In this document: piece by piece, positions 17,951 to 27,314 of the stretch
Layout: each line of letters opens with the position of its first letter
Numbering within the stretch: the stretch's first letter is position 1
Origin: an uncultured Eubacteriales bacterium
GTDB lineage: Bacteria; Bacillota; Clostridia; Lachnospirales; Cellulosilyticaceae
Assembly: GCA_900551325.1 (NCBI GenBank)
Contig: URVM01000018.1
Location: 1 to 64,000 of the forward strand
DNA length: 64,000 nucleotides
Direction of reading: 5' to 3'
Program-made: the position numbers and the translations under genes
The notes under the pieces: generated by a model
Told to the model about the DNA's origin: nothing
Database searches by the model: none
Seen by the model: the letters and a program-made list of their open reading frames with translations, nothing else

Positions 17951-20092
17951 ATGGATATAATTAAAATTTTACAAGACGAATTACAAATTAAACGTAGCCA
18001 AGTAGAAAATACTATAGCGCTTATTGAAGAAGGCAATACAATACCTTTTATTGCCAGATATCGTAAGGAAGTTACGGGAGGACTTAATGATGAAGTATTA
18101 CGTAAATTTCATGAGCGTTATACTTATCTTTTAAACTTAGAAGCTAGAAAAGAGCAAGTTATTCGTCTTATTGATGAACAAGGTAAACTTACAGAAGAAC
18201 TTAAAAAACAAATAGAAAATGCAAGTACGGCTACTGAAGTAGAAGATTTATACCTTCCTTATAAAGCTAAGAAACGTACACGTGCCACGATAGCAAAGGA
18301 AAAAGGGCTAGAACCTTTAGCAGAGCGTATTAAAGAGCAAGATGTAGCAGATCTTCATGCACTAGCTAGTGAATACATTAATGAAGAAAAAGGTGTAGCT
18401 ACTGTAGAAGAAGCCCTTCAAGGAGCAAGTGATATTTTAGCAGAAAGCATTAGTGAAGAAGCTAACTATAGAAGCTTTATACGTAAGGTAACTTTTAATG
18501 AAGGTATGATTGTTACAAAAGTAAAAGATAAAGAAAAAGACGAAAAAGATGTTTTTGCTATGTACTATGAATATAGTGAAAAGATAAAGACAATGCCAGG
18601 TCATAGAATACTTGCTATTAACCGTGGTGAAAGTGAAAAAATCTTAACAGTTAAAGTAGAAGCACCAATAGAGAAGATTCAGCTTTACTTACACAAGCAA
18701 ATTATTAAAGTAGGTAGTCCAGTAGAAGATTACTTAGTAAGTACAATTGAAGATAGCTATAAGCGTCTTATTGCACCAGCTATTGAAAGAGATATTCGTA
18801 ATGAACTTAGTTTAAAGGCAGAAGATGGTGCCTTAGAAGTATTTAACAAAAACTTATATCAACTTTTAATGGGAGCACCTATTAAGGGGCATACAGTAAT
18901 GGGGATTGACCCAGCTTTTAGAACAGGTTGTAAAATAGCAGTAGTAGATGCAACAGGCAAAAAGTTAGATAATACAGTTATCTACCCAACAGCACCACAA
19001 AACAAAACAGAAGAAGCTAAGAAGACTCTTAAGGCCTTAATTGAGAAATACGATATTGATCTTCTTTCTATAGGGAATGGAACAGCTTCTCGTGAGACAG
19101 AAAAGTTTGTAGCTGAGATGCTAAAAGAAATTCCAAAGACTATACACTATGTTATAGTTAATGAAGCAGGAGCTTCTGTATATTCAGCATCAAAGCTTGC
19201 AACAGAAGAATTCCCAAATGATGATGTAGGGGTAAGAAGTGCTGTATCTATTGCAAGACGTCTTCAAGACCCACTTGCAGAACTTGTTAAGATTGATCCT
19301 AAATCTATCGGTGTAGGCCAATACCAACATGATATGAATCAAAAACGTCTTGAAGAAAACTTATCAGGGGTTGTTGAGAAGTCTGTTAACGAGGTTGGGG
19401 TAGATCTAAATACAGCATCTTCTTCCTTACTACAATATGTAGCTGGTATTAAGAAAACTGTAGCTAATAATATTATTAGTTATCGTGAGGAAACTGGTAA
19501 GTTTAAGTCACGTAAAGAAGTGCTTAAAGTTAAAGGTTTAGGACCAAAAGTATTTGAGCAATGTGCAGGATTTTTACGTGTACCAGAAAGTGATAACTTC
19601 TTAGATAAAACAGCAGTTCACCCAGAGTCTTATGATATAGCTACAAAACTTCTTAAAGCACTTGGTTATACACAAGAAGATGTAGAAGCAGGTGGTATTA
19701 AAGGACTTAGTAAAAAGATTGGTGACCTTGACAAGTTAGCAACTGAAATAGGTGTAGGGGTTATGACCCTTGAAGATATTATTAAAGAGTTAGAAAAGCC
19801 AGGTCGTGACCCACGTGAAGATATGCCAAAACCAATTCTACACAGTGATGTACTTGACTTAGAAGATCTTAAAGAAGGTATGAAACTTAAAGGAACAGTT
19901 AGAAATATTGTAGACTTTGGAGCTTTCGTAGATATTGGTGTGCATCAAGATGGTCTTGTTCATGTATCACAAATGTCTGATAAATTCATTAAGCATCCAC
20001 TAGAAGTAGTTAAGGTTGGAGACATTGTGGATGTAACAGTTATGAGTGTTAACGTTCAAACACGTAAAATTAGTCTTACTATGAAAGGCTAG
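17951..20092 (+). CDS. tex: Tex-family RNA-binding transcription accessory protein
   Basis: The 713 residues follow the Tex order: an N-terminal helical Tex domain (GNTIPFIARYRKEVTGGLNDE, about 29-49), a YqgF-like RNase H fold (VMGIDPAFRTGCKIAVVD, about 317-334), and helix-hairpin-helix repeats (LLQYVAGIKKTVANNIISYR). A C-terminal S1 domain ends the protein (LKGTVRNIVDFGAFVDIGVHQDG, about 645-667). Tex proteins bind nucleic acid and influence transcription. Some bacterial relatives act on stalled ribosomes or RNA polymerase. AAAGGAGG precedes the ATG. Confidence 0.95.
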   Translation: MDIIKILQDELQIKRSQVENTIALIEEGNTIPFIARYRKEVTGGLNDEVLRKFHERYTYLLNLEARKEQVIRLIDEQGKLTEELKKQIENASTATEVEDLYLPYKAKKRTRATIAKEKGLEPLAERIKEQDVADLHALASEYINEEKGVATVEEALQGASDILAESISEEANYRSFIRKVTFNEGMIVTKVKDKEKDEKDVFAMYYEYSEKIKTMPGHRILAINRGESEKILTVKVEAPIEKIQLYLHKQIIKVGSPVEDYLVSTIEDSYKRLIAPAIERDIRNELSLKAEDGALEVFNKNLYQLLMGAPIKGHTVMGIDPAFRTGCKIAVVDATGKKLDNTVIYPTAPQNKTEEAKKTLKALIEKYDIDLLSIGNGTASRETEKFVAEMLKEIPKTIHYVIVNEAGASVYSASKLATEEFPNDDVGVRSAVSIARRLQDPLAELVKIDPKSIGVGQYQHDMNQKRLEENLSGVVEKSVNEVGVDLNTASSSLLQYVAGIKKTVANNIISYREETGKFKSRKEVLKVKGLGPKVFEQCAGFLRVPESDNFLDKTAVHPESYDIATKLLKALGYTQEDVEAGGIKGLSKKIGDLDKLATEIGVGVMTLEDIIKELEKPGRDPREDMPKPILHSDVLDLEDLKEGMKLKGTVRNIVDFGAFVDIGVHQDGLVHVSQMSDKFIKHPLEVVKVGDIVDVTVMSVNVQTRKISLTMKG

Positions 20093-20130
20093 AAATAAAT
20101 AAAGTTTAAAACAAAAACTAAAATAAATGA

Positions 20131-20176
20131 AAAAATGCCTAATCTCCTTGTCGTTCTAAGGAGATTAGGCATTTTT
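20131..20176 (+). terminator. Terminator between tex and kup (bidirectional)
   Basis: A 19-bp inverted repeat (20131-20149 with 20158-20176) has a short loop with an A run on one side and a T run on the other. It lies between convergent genes. Confidence 0.9.
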
Positions 20177-20188
20177 TGTACGTATGTA

Positions 20189-22198
20189 TTAATGTACTTT
20201 GTTTGATTTTATACGACGTATTTTAGCTGTTTTCTTTAGCTTTACAAATAAAGGTACATTCTCGATGATAAGTGAAGTATTTTCTAAACCATACCATTTA
20301 GCAGGAGAACCAGCAACTTGACGAATAGCATATTTAGTAGAAATTATCATACGATCAAAAACAGAAATATCACTTTCAGGGACTAAATGTTTATGAATGA
20401 GGCAAAAAGAAAAGTTACCTACATATCTTTCACCATATATAGAGTAACAATCTTCTTGAGGTGAATGTTCGCCACTTTTAATTAAATCTGTAATAATTTG
20501 ACGCATATAAACATTTACCCTTTGTTCAACTTTAAATCCTAAATAAAGGTGTACTCTATAAATATAATCTGTATAAAGCTTTTCTACTGAATAATCTAGA
20601 GTATAAGGGTCATCTGTAACAGAAACACTTACAAACCAGTAAGCCTTAGCCTTTTTATGACCTTTATCAAAAATTGAGTATAAAATATCTCGGTCAATAT
20701 TTTCGTTATCCCCAGAATTTGTTAGAAAGACAAGATTATCAGCTAAGTTCATGACCTTATTATCTTGTCTTAACTTTTCAAACATGGGGATGTATTTAAC
20801 AATAGGTAGTTCTACCAGTTGCTCTTTCTCGATTGAAGTACCGCGGTACCATACCACCATAATGATAAATAGTAAAAAAGCAATGAGTAAGGCAATATAT
20901 CCACCATGAGTAAACTTAGTTAAACTTGATAAAAAGAAAGCACCTTCTAAACCACCAAAGAATAGTAAGAATAAATAAGGGGTAAAGTGACGTTTTTTAA
21001 TCTTCCTTAAGTATTCAAATAATAATAAGGTAGTCATTAACATTGTTATGGTAATAGATAGACCATAGGCAGCTTCCATATGAGCACTTGTCTTAAAGTA
21101 GAGTACAACTAATATACATGAAATCCACAAACTATAGTTTACTAACGGAATATAAAGCTGTCCTTTAGTAGAAGATGGATAAATAATTTGTAAGTGAGGC
21201 ATTAAGTCTAAGCGACTTGCTTCAGAAACTAATGTAAATGCTCCAGTAATTAAAGCTTGGGATGCAATAATAGCTGCAAGTGTACCAATAATAACCATAC
21301 CTACTCTAAAAGTTTCAGGAACCATTAAGAAGAAAGGATTCATATCTTCAACAGTTGCGAGAGACGCTGAATTTTGATTAGCTAATAACCAAGCACCTTG
21401 GCCTAAGTAGTTTAGAATAAGACAAATCTTCACAAAAGGCCAACTTAGATAAATATTATATTTACCAACATGACCCATGTCAGAATACAGAGCCTCTGCA
21501 CCAGTGGTAGCTAAGAAGACACTACCTAAAATCATAAAACCAGCTTTATTATAAGGACCAAATAAAACGTGGACAGCTCTAATAGGATTAAAGGCACGTA
21601 GAACTTCTAAATGTCCAAACATATTCATAATACCTAATATACCTAGGGCACTAAACCATAACATCATTACAGGACCAAATGCTTTACCTATAGAACTTGT
21701 ACCTAAACGCTGAATTAGAAATAATAATGAAATAATTATAATAACAGTTATAACAATAATATGTTGATTATCTCCAATAAGCCTTTCCACTATATCTACA
21801 CTTTTTAAACCTTCGATTGCAGTTGTAACAGTTACAGCAGGGGTTAGTACACCATCAGCAAGTAGTGCTGCACCACCAATCATCGCGGGTATAATTAACC
21901 ACTTTTTGCAATGTTTTACTAAACTGTATAGGGAAAAGATTCCACCCTCACCATGATTGTCAGCTTGCATAGCAATAATTACATATTTTAGGGTTGTTAA
22001 TAGAATTAATGTCCAAATTACCAAGGATAAAGAACCGAGAATAAAGTCTGGACTAATATTTAATAGTCCACCATTACCACTTACGATTGATTTCATAACA
22101 TACATAGGTGATGTTCCGATATCTCCATAAACAATCCCCATAGCGACCAATAAACCAGCAAGACTCCAAGGTTTATGATCCTTTAATATTCTAGCCAT
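20189..22198 (-). CDS. kup: KUP-family potassium uptake protein
   Basis: Kup is a proton-coupled K+ (and Rb+/Cs+) importer. From the chosen start it is 669 residues, with SLAGLLVAMGIVYGDIGTSPMYVMKSI at the N terminus, which is the family hallmark. About 12 membrane segments follow, including DNHGEGGIFSLYSLVKHCKKW and DMGHVGKYNI, and a cytoplasmic C-terminal domain from about residue 470. The longer frame starting at 22300 is rejected because TGGAGG lies 8 nt before the ATG at 22198. No c-di-AMP riboswitch-like leader is visible upstream, although the window also encodes the c-di-AMP synthase. Confidence 0.93.
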   Translation of the reverse strand: MARILKDHKPWSLAGLLVAMGIVYGDIGTSPMYVMKSIVSGNGGLLNISPDFILGSLSLVIWTLILLTTLKYVIIAMQADNHGEGGIFSLYSLVKHCKKWLIIPAMIGGAALLADGVLTPAVTVTTAIEGLKSVDIVERLIGDNQHIIVITVIIIISLLFLIQRLGTSSIGKAFGPVMMLWFSALGILGIMNMFGHLEVLRAFNPIRAVHVLFGPYNKAGFMILGSVFLATTGAEALYSDMGHVGKYNIYLSWPFVKICLILNYLGQGAWLLANQNSASLATVEDMNPFFLMVPETFRVGMVIIGTLAAIIASQALITGAFTLVSEASRLDLMPHLQIIYPSSTKGQLYIPLVNYSLWISCILVVLYFKTSAHMEAAYGLSITITMLMTTLLLFEYLRKIKKRHFTPYLFLLFFGGLEGAFFLSSLTKFTHGGYIALLIAFLLFIIMVVWYRGTSIEKEQLVELPIVKYIPMFEKLRQDNKVMNLADNLVFLTNSGDNENIDRDILYSIFDKGHKKAKAYWFVSVSVTDDPYTLDYSVEKLYTDYIYRVHLYLGFKVEQRVNVYMRQIITDLIKSGEHSPQEDCYSIYGERYVGNFSFCLIHKHLVPESDISVFDRMIISTKYAIRQVAGSPAKWYGLENTSLIIENVPLFVKLKKTAKIRRIKSNKVH

Positions 22199-22375
22199 TT
22201 TTATTACCTCCATATTGACTACAAGACAATAATATAAGTTTGATATTTGTATATGTGTGTATATTCTATGTATTATAGTTATTTTCATATATACATACAA
22301 GTAATTTATTATAAAAATAAATCAAAATTATATTAATAATAAACACTTGTATTAAAGCATATTATATAAAGTAAA

Positions 22376-22418
22376 AAGCTCTTAAATCATTAGAAATCAA
22401 TGACTTAAGAGCTTTTTT
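22376..22418 (-). terminator. Terminator of the marR gene at 22.4 kb
   Basis: AAAAAGCTCTTAA and its complement, with additional pairing around TCATT, form a stem. Its upstream arm includes the last codons and the stop of the marR gene on the minus strand, and a T run follows. Confidence 0.75.
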
Positions 22419-22872
22419 TATTGAATGAATTAAGTTTGTCAAGTAAAGGTAATATAATTAGGATACTTTGATGGAGCTGGGTTAAATCCTCAGAATCTAA
22501 GTGTTGAATACGAGAAGAGAGACGTTCTTGAGCCGCTTTCTTAGTTTGTTCAAATAGATCTTTAGTTTTATTTGTAGTTTCTATTAATATAATACGTCTA
22601 TCTTTAGGGTTTTCGCCTCGAATAGCAAGACCCTCTTCGATAAGTTTATCAATAATAGGAGTCATATTTGATTTAGAAATACATAAGGTTTGTGCAAGTT
22701 CTGACATTGTTGTAGGTCCATTGTGCATTAAGTAGAAAATAACCTTTACATGAGAAGGTGGGAGAGGCATACTTTTTAGAAATTCATCTTGTTTAAAAAT
22801 AGTATTATGCAGATTGATAACTAACTTAAATAAGTCGTTAGAAATTTCAGGTAAATTGTTTGTACTCATCAT
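22405..22872 (-). CDS. MarR-family transcriptional regulator
   Basis: The 155 residues carry a winged helix-turn-helix: PTTMSELAQTLCISKSNMTPIIDKLIEEGLAIRGENPKDRR, about residues 51-91, ends in the typical wing. MarR proteins usually repress drug-efflux or stress genes and respond to small aromatic ligands. The gene is divergent from a two-gene ABC exporter, with 146 nt between start codons, and is the probable regulator of that exporter. AAAGGAG lies upstream. Either of two adjacent ATG codons could start translation. Confidence 0.9.
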   Translation of the reverse strand: MMSTNNLPEISNDLFKLVINLHNTIFKQDEFLKSMPLPPSHVKVIFYLMHNGPTTMSELAQTLCISKSNMTPIIDKLIEEGLAIRGENPKDRRIILIETTNKTKDLFEQTKKAAQERLSSRIQHLDSEDLTQLHQSILIILPLLDKLNSFNKKSS

Positions 22873-22943
22873 GCAATCTCCTTTGTAAAGTGCTTGTTAA
22901 GTTTAGTATAACCCAATTATCTTGTTTACACAAATAAAAGTTA

Positions 22944-22972
22944 TTGACTTATAATAGTTATGAAAATATAAT
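22944..22972 (+). promoter_or_regulatory. Probable promoter of the ABC exporter operon
   Basis: TTGACT at 22944-22949 and TATAAT at 22967-22972 are 17 nt apart, about 50 nt before the first exporter gene and within the marR/exporter divergent region. Confidence 0.6.
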
Positions 22973-23018
22973 TAATCTAAATTCATAACAATATGATTTA
23001 TTTAGGAGGCAATAAACT

Positions 23019-25211
23019 ATGTTAAAGATGATAACATATTTGAAGCGATCTGTTGTGCCTATTTTAGGAATTGTAATATTGCTTACAGTTCAGGCAGTGT
23101 GTGATCTTTCATTACCAGATTACACATCTAAGATTGTCAATATAGGTATCCAACAAGGTGGAGTAGAGAATGCTGTGCCAAAGGTTATACGAAAAAGTGA
23201 ATTAGATAAACTCATGCTTTTCATGAGTGAAGAAGAAAAATCGAAAGTAGAAGATTGCTATAGTATAGTGGATGCATCTAAGGTTCAAGATTATCCTATA
23301 GCAGCTACAGAAGAAGTATATGAATTACATATGGAAGATGAAGTAGTATTAGATGAAGTAAATACTATCTTAGGTAAATCAATGCTTGCACTTTCAGGTT
23401 TAGAGCAAGCGCCTGAGTTACCAGGAGGAATGAAAATTGATAAAGATACTGATTTAGTACAACTTTTCAATATGATTCCTAAAGAGCAACTTTTAGTAAT
23501 TAAAGAAAAAATGGGTGAAAAATTAGATGTAATGCCAGAAAGTATAATTACTCAAGGTGCTACAAAGTTTGTAAAAGCTGAGTATGAGGCTATAGGGCTT
23601 GATACAGAAAAAATGCAATCACTCTATATCCTACGTTCAGGTGGGGTTATGTTACTTATTGCCCTTATTAGTATGGTAGCTACAGTAATAGTAGGCTTCT
23701 TAGGTGCTAGAGTTGCTGCGGGACTTGGTCGAGACTTAAGAAGAAATGTATTTAAAAAAGTTGTAAATTTCTCTAATGCAGAGCTAGATAAGTTTTCCAC
23801 TGCATCACTTATTACAAGAACGACAAATGACATTCAACAAATACAAATGTTTACAGTCATGCTTCTTCGTATTGTGTTTTATGCCCCTATATTAGGAGTT
23901 GGTGGTGTAATAAAAGTCATAGGTACAGATACATCAATGGCATGGATTATTGCTGTAGCGGTTGTAGCTATTTTATCACTAGTTATTGTGTTATTTGGAG
24001 TAGCTATTCCTAAGTTTAAAGTGGTACAGCAATTAGTAGATAAAGTAAATCTTGTTATGAGAGAAATCTTAACAGGTATGCTCGTTATTAGAGCTTTTAG
24101 TACAGATAAACATGAAGAAGAACGTTTTGATAAAGCAAATAAGGATTTAACAAAGACAACATTATTTGTAAACCGTGTAATGGCAACAATGATGCCTTTA
24201 ATGATGCTTATTATGAATGCTATTACAATTCTTATTGTATGGAGTGGTGCACATAGCGTAGATGCAGGAACTATGCAAGTTGGAGATATGATGGCATTTA
24301 TTCAGTATACAATGCAAATTATTATGAGTTTCCTTATGATTTCTATGGTATCTATGATGCTTCCTAGAGCATCTGTATCAGCAGGACGTATTGAGGAAGT
24401 GCTTCAAACAGAGAGTGTTATTAAAGAACCAGCTAAAGCACTAGACTTTAAGAAAGACGAAAAAGGTATTGTAGAATTTAGAAATGTAGCGTTTAAATAC
24501 CCAAATGCAGAAGAAGATGTATTAAGCAACATTAGTTTTGTGGCAAAACCTGGTCAAACTACAGCTATCATTGGAAGTACAGGAAGTGGTAAGACAACAC
24601 TTATTAATCTTATTCCAAGATTTTATGATGTAAGTTCAGGTGAAATTTTAATAGATGGGGTAAATATTAAAGAGGTAAGTCAACATGACTTAAGAGAAAA
24701 AATAGGTTATGTTCCTCAAAAAGGTGTGTTATTCTCAGGAACAATAGAGAGTAACATCAAGTATGGTAAGCAAGAAGCAAACCAAGCTGAAGTTAAAAAA
24801 GCTGCCCAAATTGCTCAGGCGATAGACTTTATTAATGAAAAACCAGATGGTTTCAATTCACAAATTGCTCAAGGTGGAACGAACGTATCAGGTGGACAAA
24901 AACAACGACTTTCTATAGCAAGAGCTATAGCAAAGGATCCAGATATTTTTATATTTGATGATAGCTTTTCAGCTTTAGACTTTAAAACAGATGTAACACT
25001 TCGCAAAGCCCTTAAAAAAGAAACTGCAAATAGTACAGTGATTATTGTAGCACAACGCATTAGTACCATTGTTCATGCGGATCAAATTATTGTGTTAGAA
25101 GAAGGACAAATTGCGGGAATCGGTACACATAAAGAGCTTCTAGAAAACTGTGAAGTATATAAGCAGATTGCTTTATCACAATTGTCAAAGGAGGAGCTAA
25201 CTCATGAGTAA
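23019..25211 (+). CDS. Heterodimeric ABC exporter subunit with degenerate ATPase site (TM287-like)
   Basis: This 730-residue half-transporter has a membrane domain followed by an ATPase domain. An extra loop of about 150 residues (about 40-200) sits between the first two membrane helices and is probably extracellular. The ATPase domain shows Walker A GSTGSGKTT and a consensus signature VSGGQ. Walker B is followed by Asp648 instead of the catalytic Glu (IFDDS), and the switch histidine is Gln679 (VAQRIS). This is the non-hydrolysing-site pattern of heterodimeric multidrug exporters such as TM287/288 and LmrCD. It overlaps the partner gene by 8 nt. Confidence 0.93.
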   Translation: MLKMITYLKRSVVPILGIVILLTVQAVCDLSLPDYTSKIVNIGIQQGGVENAVPKVIRKSELDKLMLFMSEEEKSKVEDCYSIVDASKVQDYPIAATEEVYELHMEDEVVLDEVNTILGKSMLALSGLEQAPELPGGMKIDKDTDLVQLFNMIPKEQLLVIKEKMGEKLDVMPESIITQGATKFVKAEYEAIGLDTEKMQSLYILRSGGVMLLIALISMVATVIVGFLGARVAAGLGRDLRRNVFKKVVNFSNAELDKFSTASLITRTTNDIQQIQMFTVMLLRIVFYAPILGVGGVIKVIGTDTSMAWIIAVAVVAILSLVIVLFGVAIPKFKVVQQLVDKVNLVMREILTGMLVIRAFSTDKHEEERFDKANKDLTKTTLFVNRVMATMMPLMMLIMNAITILIVWSGAHSVDAGTMQVGDMMAFIQYTMQIIMSFLMISMVSMMLPRASVSAGRIEEVLQTESVIKEPAKALDFKKDEKGIVEFRNVAFKYPNAEEDVLSNISFVAKPGQTTAIIGSTGSGKTTLINLIPRFYDVSSGEILIDGVNIKEVSQHDLREKIGYVPQKGVLFSGTIESNIKYGKQEANQAEVKKAAQIAQAIDFINEKPDGFNSQIAQGGTNVSGGQKQRLSIARAIAKDPDIFIFDDSFSALDFKTDVTLRKALKKETANSTVIIVAQRISTIVHADQIIVLEEGQIAGIGTHKELLENCEVYKQIALSQLSKEELTHE

Positions 25212-27060
25212 TCAACAACCAAAAAGAAGAATGGGCCCTATGGGCGGACACGGTCCTATGGGTAAAATGGGTGGCGAGAAAGCTAAAGATTTTAAAGGTA
25301 CTATGAAGAACCTATTAAATTATTTAAAGCCTTTTAAATTATCTATTATTATGGTTATTATTTTTGCTATAGGAAGTGCAGCCTTTTCCATTATAGGACC
25401 TAAACTCTTAGGGAAAGCTACAACTAAAATTTTCGTAGGTTTAGTAGATAAGGTAGGCGGAGGAAATGTGGGCATTGACTTCACTTACATTGGCAAAATG
25501 CTATTATTCTTATTAGGCTTATACTTATTAAGTGCATTATTTGCATTTATTCAAGGTTTTGTTATGTCAGGAGTTTCTCAAAAAGTGTCCTACAATCTTA
25601 GAAAGGAAATTTCTAAGAAAATTAATCGTATGCCACTTAAATACTTTGACACAAAGACTCATGGTGAAGTACTTTCAAGAGTAACAAATGACGTAGATAG
25701 TATTAGTCAAAACTTAAATCAAAGTATGACTCAAGTTATTACATCTATTACAACCCTTATAGGGGTACTTATTATGATGTTTTCTATTAGCTGGGTCATG
25801 ACAATTGTAGCAATCTTGATTTTACCAATTTCTATGATATTTATTACTTTAGTGGTTAAGAAATCACAAGGATTTTTTAAAGAGCAACAAGAATATCTAG
25901 GTAAAGTAAATGGTCAAGTAGAAGAAGTTTATGGTGGCCACAATATTGTTAAAGCTTTCAATGGAGAAGAAGATGCCATAAAAGAGTTCAATGAATTCAA
26001 TGATAAGCTCTATAGTTCAGCATGGAAATCACAATTTTTATCAGGTATGATGATGCCTATTATGAGTTTTATTGGGAATATTGGTTATGTTATGGTATCT
26101 ATATTAGGTGGTTGGTTAGCTATTAGGAAAACTATTGAGGTAGGAGATATTCTTTCTTTTATTCAATATATGAGATCATTTAATCAACCAATTGCTCAAG
26201 CAGCTCAAGTTGCTAACTTAATGCAATCAACAGCAGCTGCAGCGGAACGTGTATTTGAATTCTTAAATGAAGAAGAAGAAGAGCAATTTGCAAAAAATCC
26301 AGTAAGTATAGATACACTTGAAGGATATGTAGACTTTGAAAATGTTAAGTTTGGATATAATCCAGATAAAGTTATTATTAATGATTTTACAGCTCATGTA
26401 AAACCAGGACAAAAAGTAGCTATTGTAGGACCAACAGGAGCAGGTAAAACAACTATTATTAAACTCCTTATGCGTTTTTATGATATAAATGAAGGTGTAA
26501 TACGTCTAGATGGTCATGATATTAAAGACTTTAATAGAAGTGAACTAAGAAATGCCTTTGGTATGGTACTACAAGATACATGGTTATTTAATGGTACAAT
26601 TATGGAGAATATTCGTTATGGAAAATTAGGTGCTACAGACGAAGCAGTTAAAGAAGCAGCTAAAGCAGCACGTGTTCACCACTTCGTTAAAACACTACCT
26701 GATGGATATAATATGATACTTAATGAAGAAGCAAGCAACGTATCTCAAGGACAAAAACAACTTCTTACAATTGCAAGAGCAATCCTTGCGGATCCCAAAG
26801 TACTTATTTTGGATGAAGCAACCAGCTCTGTAGATACACGTACAGAAGTACTTATTCAACAAGCTATGGAAAACCTTATGAAAGGTCGCACAAGCTTTAT
26901 TATTGCTCACAGATTATCAACTATTCGCAATGCAGATTTAATTTTAGTTATGAAAGATGGAGATATTGTAGAGCAAGGAAATCACGAGACATTACTTGCA
27001 GCAAATGGCTTCTATACATCACTTTATAATAGCCAATTTGAAAATACAGAAGATAAGTAA
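25204..27060 (+). CDS. Heterodimeric ABC exporter subunit with catalytic ATPase site (TM288-like)
   Basis: The 618 residues form a six-helix membrane domain plus an ATPase with Walker A GPTGAGKTT, Walker B LILDEATSS (catalytic Glu538) and switch His569 (IAHRLS). Its signature is VSQGQ rather than SGGQ, complementary to the partner's defects, so one composite ATP site is active and one is degenerate. The N terminus is Met/Gly-rich (GPMGGHGPMGKMGG). A divergent MarR regulator supports a role in drug or toxic-compound export. The substrate is unknown. Confidence 0.94.
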   Translation: MSNQQPKRRMGPMGGHGPMGKMGGEKAKDFKGTMKNLLNYLKPFKLSIIMVIIFAIGSAAFSIIGPKLLGKATTKIFVGLVDKVGGGNVGIDFTYIGKMLLFLLGLYLLSALFAFIQGFVMSGVSQKVSYNLRKEISKKINRMPLKYFDTKTHGEVLSRVTNDVDSISQNLNQSMTQVITSITTLIGVLIMMFSISWVMTIVAILILPISMIFITLVVKKSQGFFKEQQEYLGKVNGQVEEVYGGHNIVKAFNGEEDAIKEFNEFNDKLYSSAWKSQFLSGMMMPIMSFIGNIGYVMVSILGGWLAIRKTIEVGDILSFIQYMRSFNQPIAQAAQVANLMQSTAAAAERVFEFLNEEEEEQFAKNPVSIDTLEGYVDFENVKFGYNPDKVIINDFTAHVKPGQKVAIVGPTGAGKTTIIKLLMRFYDINEGVIRLDGHDIKDFNRSELRNAFGMVLQDTWLFNGTIMENIRYGKLGATDEAVKEAAKAARVHHFVKTLPDGYNMILNEEASNVSQGQKQLLTIARAILADPKVLILDEATSSVDTRTEVLIQQAMENLMKGRTSFIIAHRLSTIRNADLILVMKDGDIVEQGNHETLLAANGFYTSLYNSQFENTEDK

Positions 27061-27107
27061 AAAAGAGGATATAAGTTATTGGTCAATAACTTATATCCTC
27101 TTTTTGT
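27061..27107 (+). terminator. Terminator of the ABC exporter operon
   Basis: A 20-bp inverted repeat (27061-27080 with 27085-27104), a GGTC loop and a trailing T run lie directly after the stop codon. Confidence 0.9.
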
Positions 27108-27314
27108 AAGGCAATAAAATCTACACAGTATAACGTTTATGGAGAGAATTTTGAATTTTAAACAAGTAGTAATAAGATGGTGATATACTAAAGAAAAAAT
27201 ATGATTATCAATACGTACAGAAAGGGGGAGTGTTGAAAGTTTACTATGAAAGATAAATAATAGGCTACACTTAGAATAGATAGAGTAATAGTAACTTTAA
27301 CACTTTAATATAAA

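Noticed and set aside
22199..22300. N-terminal extension of Kup
   Set aside because: The extra 34 residues are not Kup-like, and the TGGAGG site fits the internal ATG at 22198.
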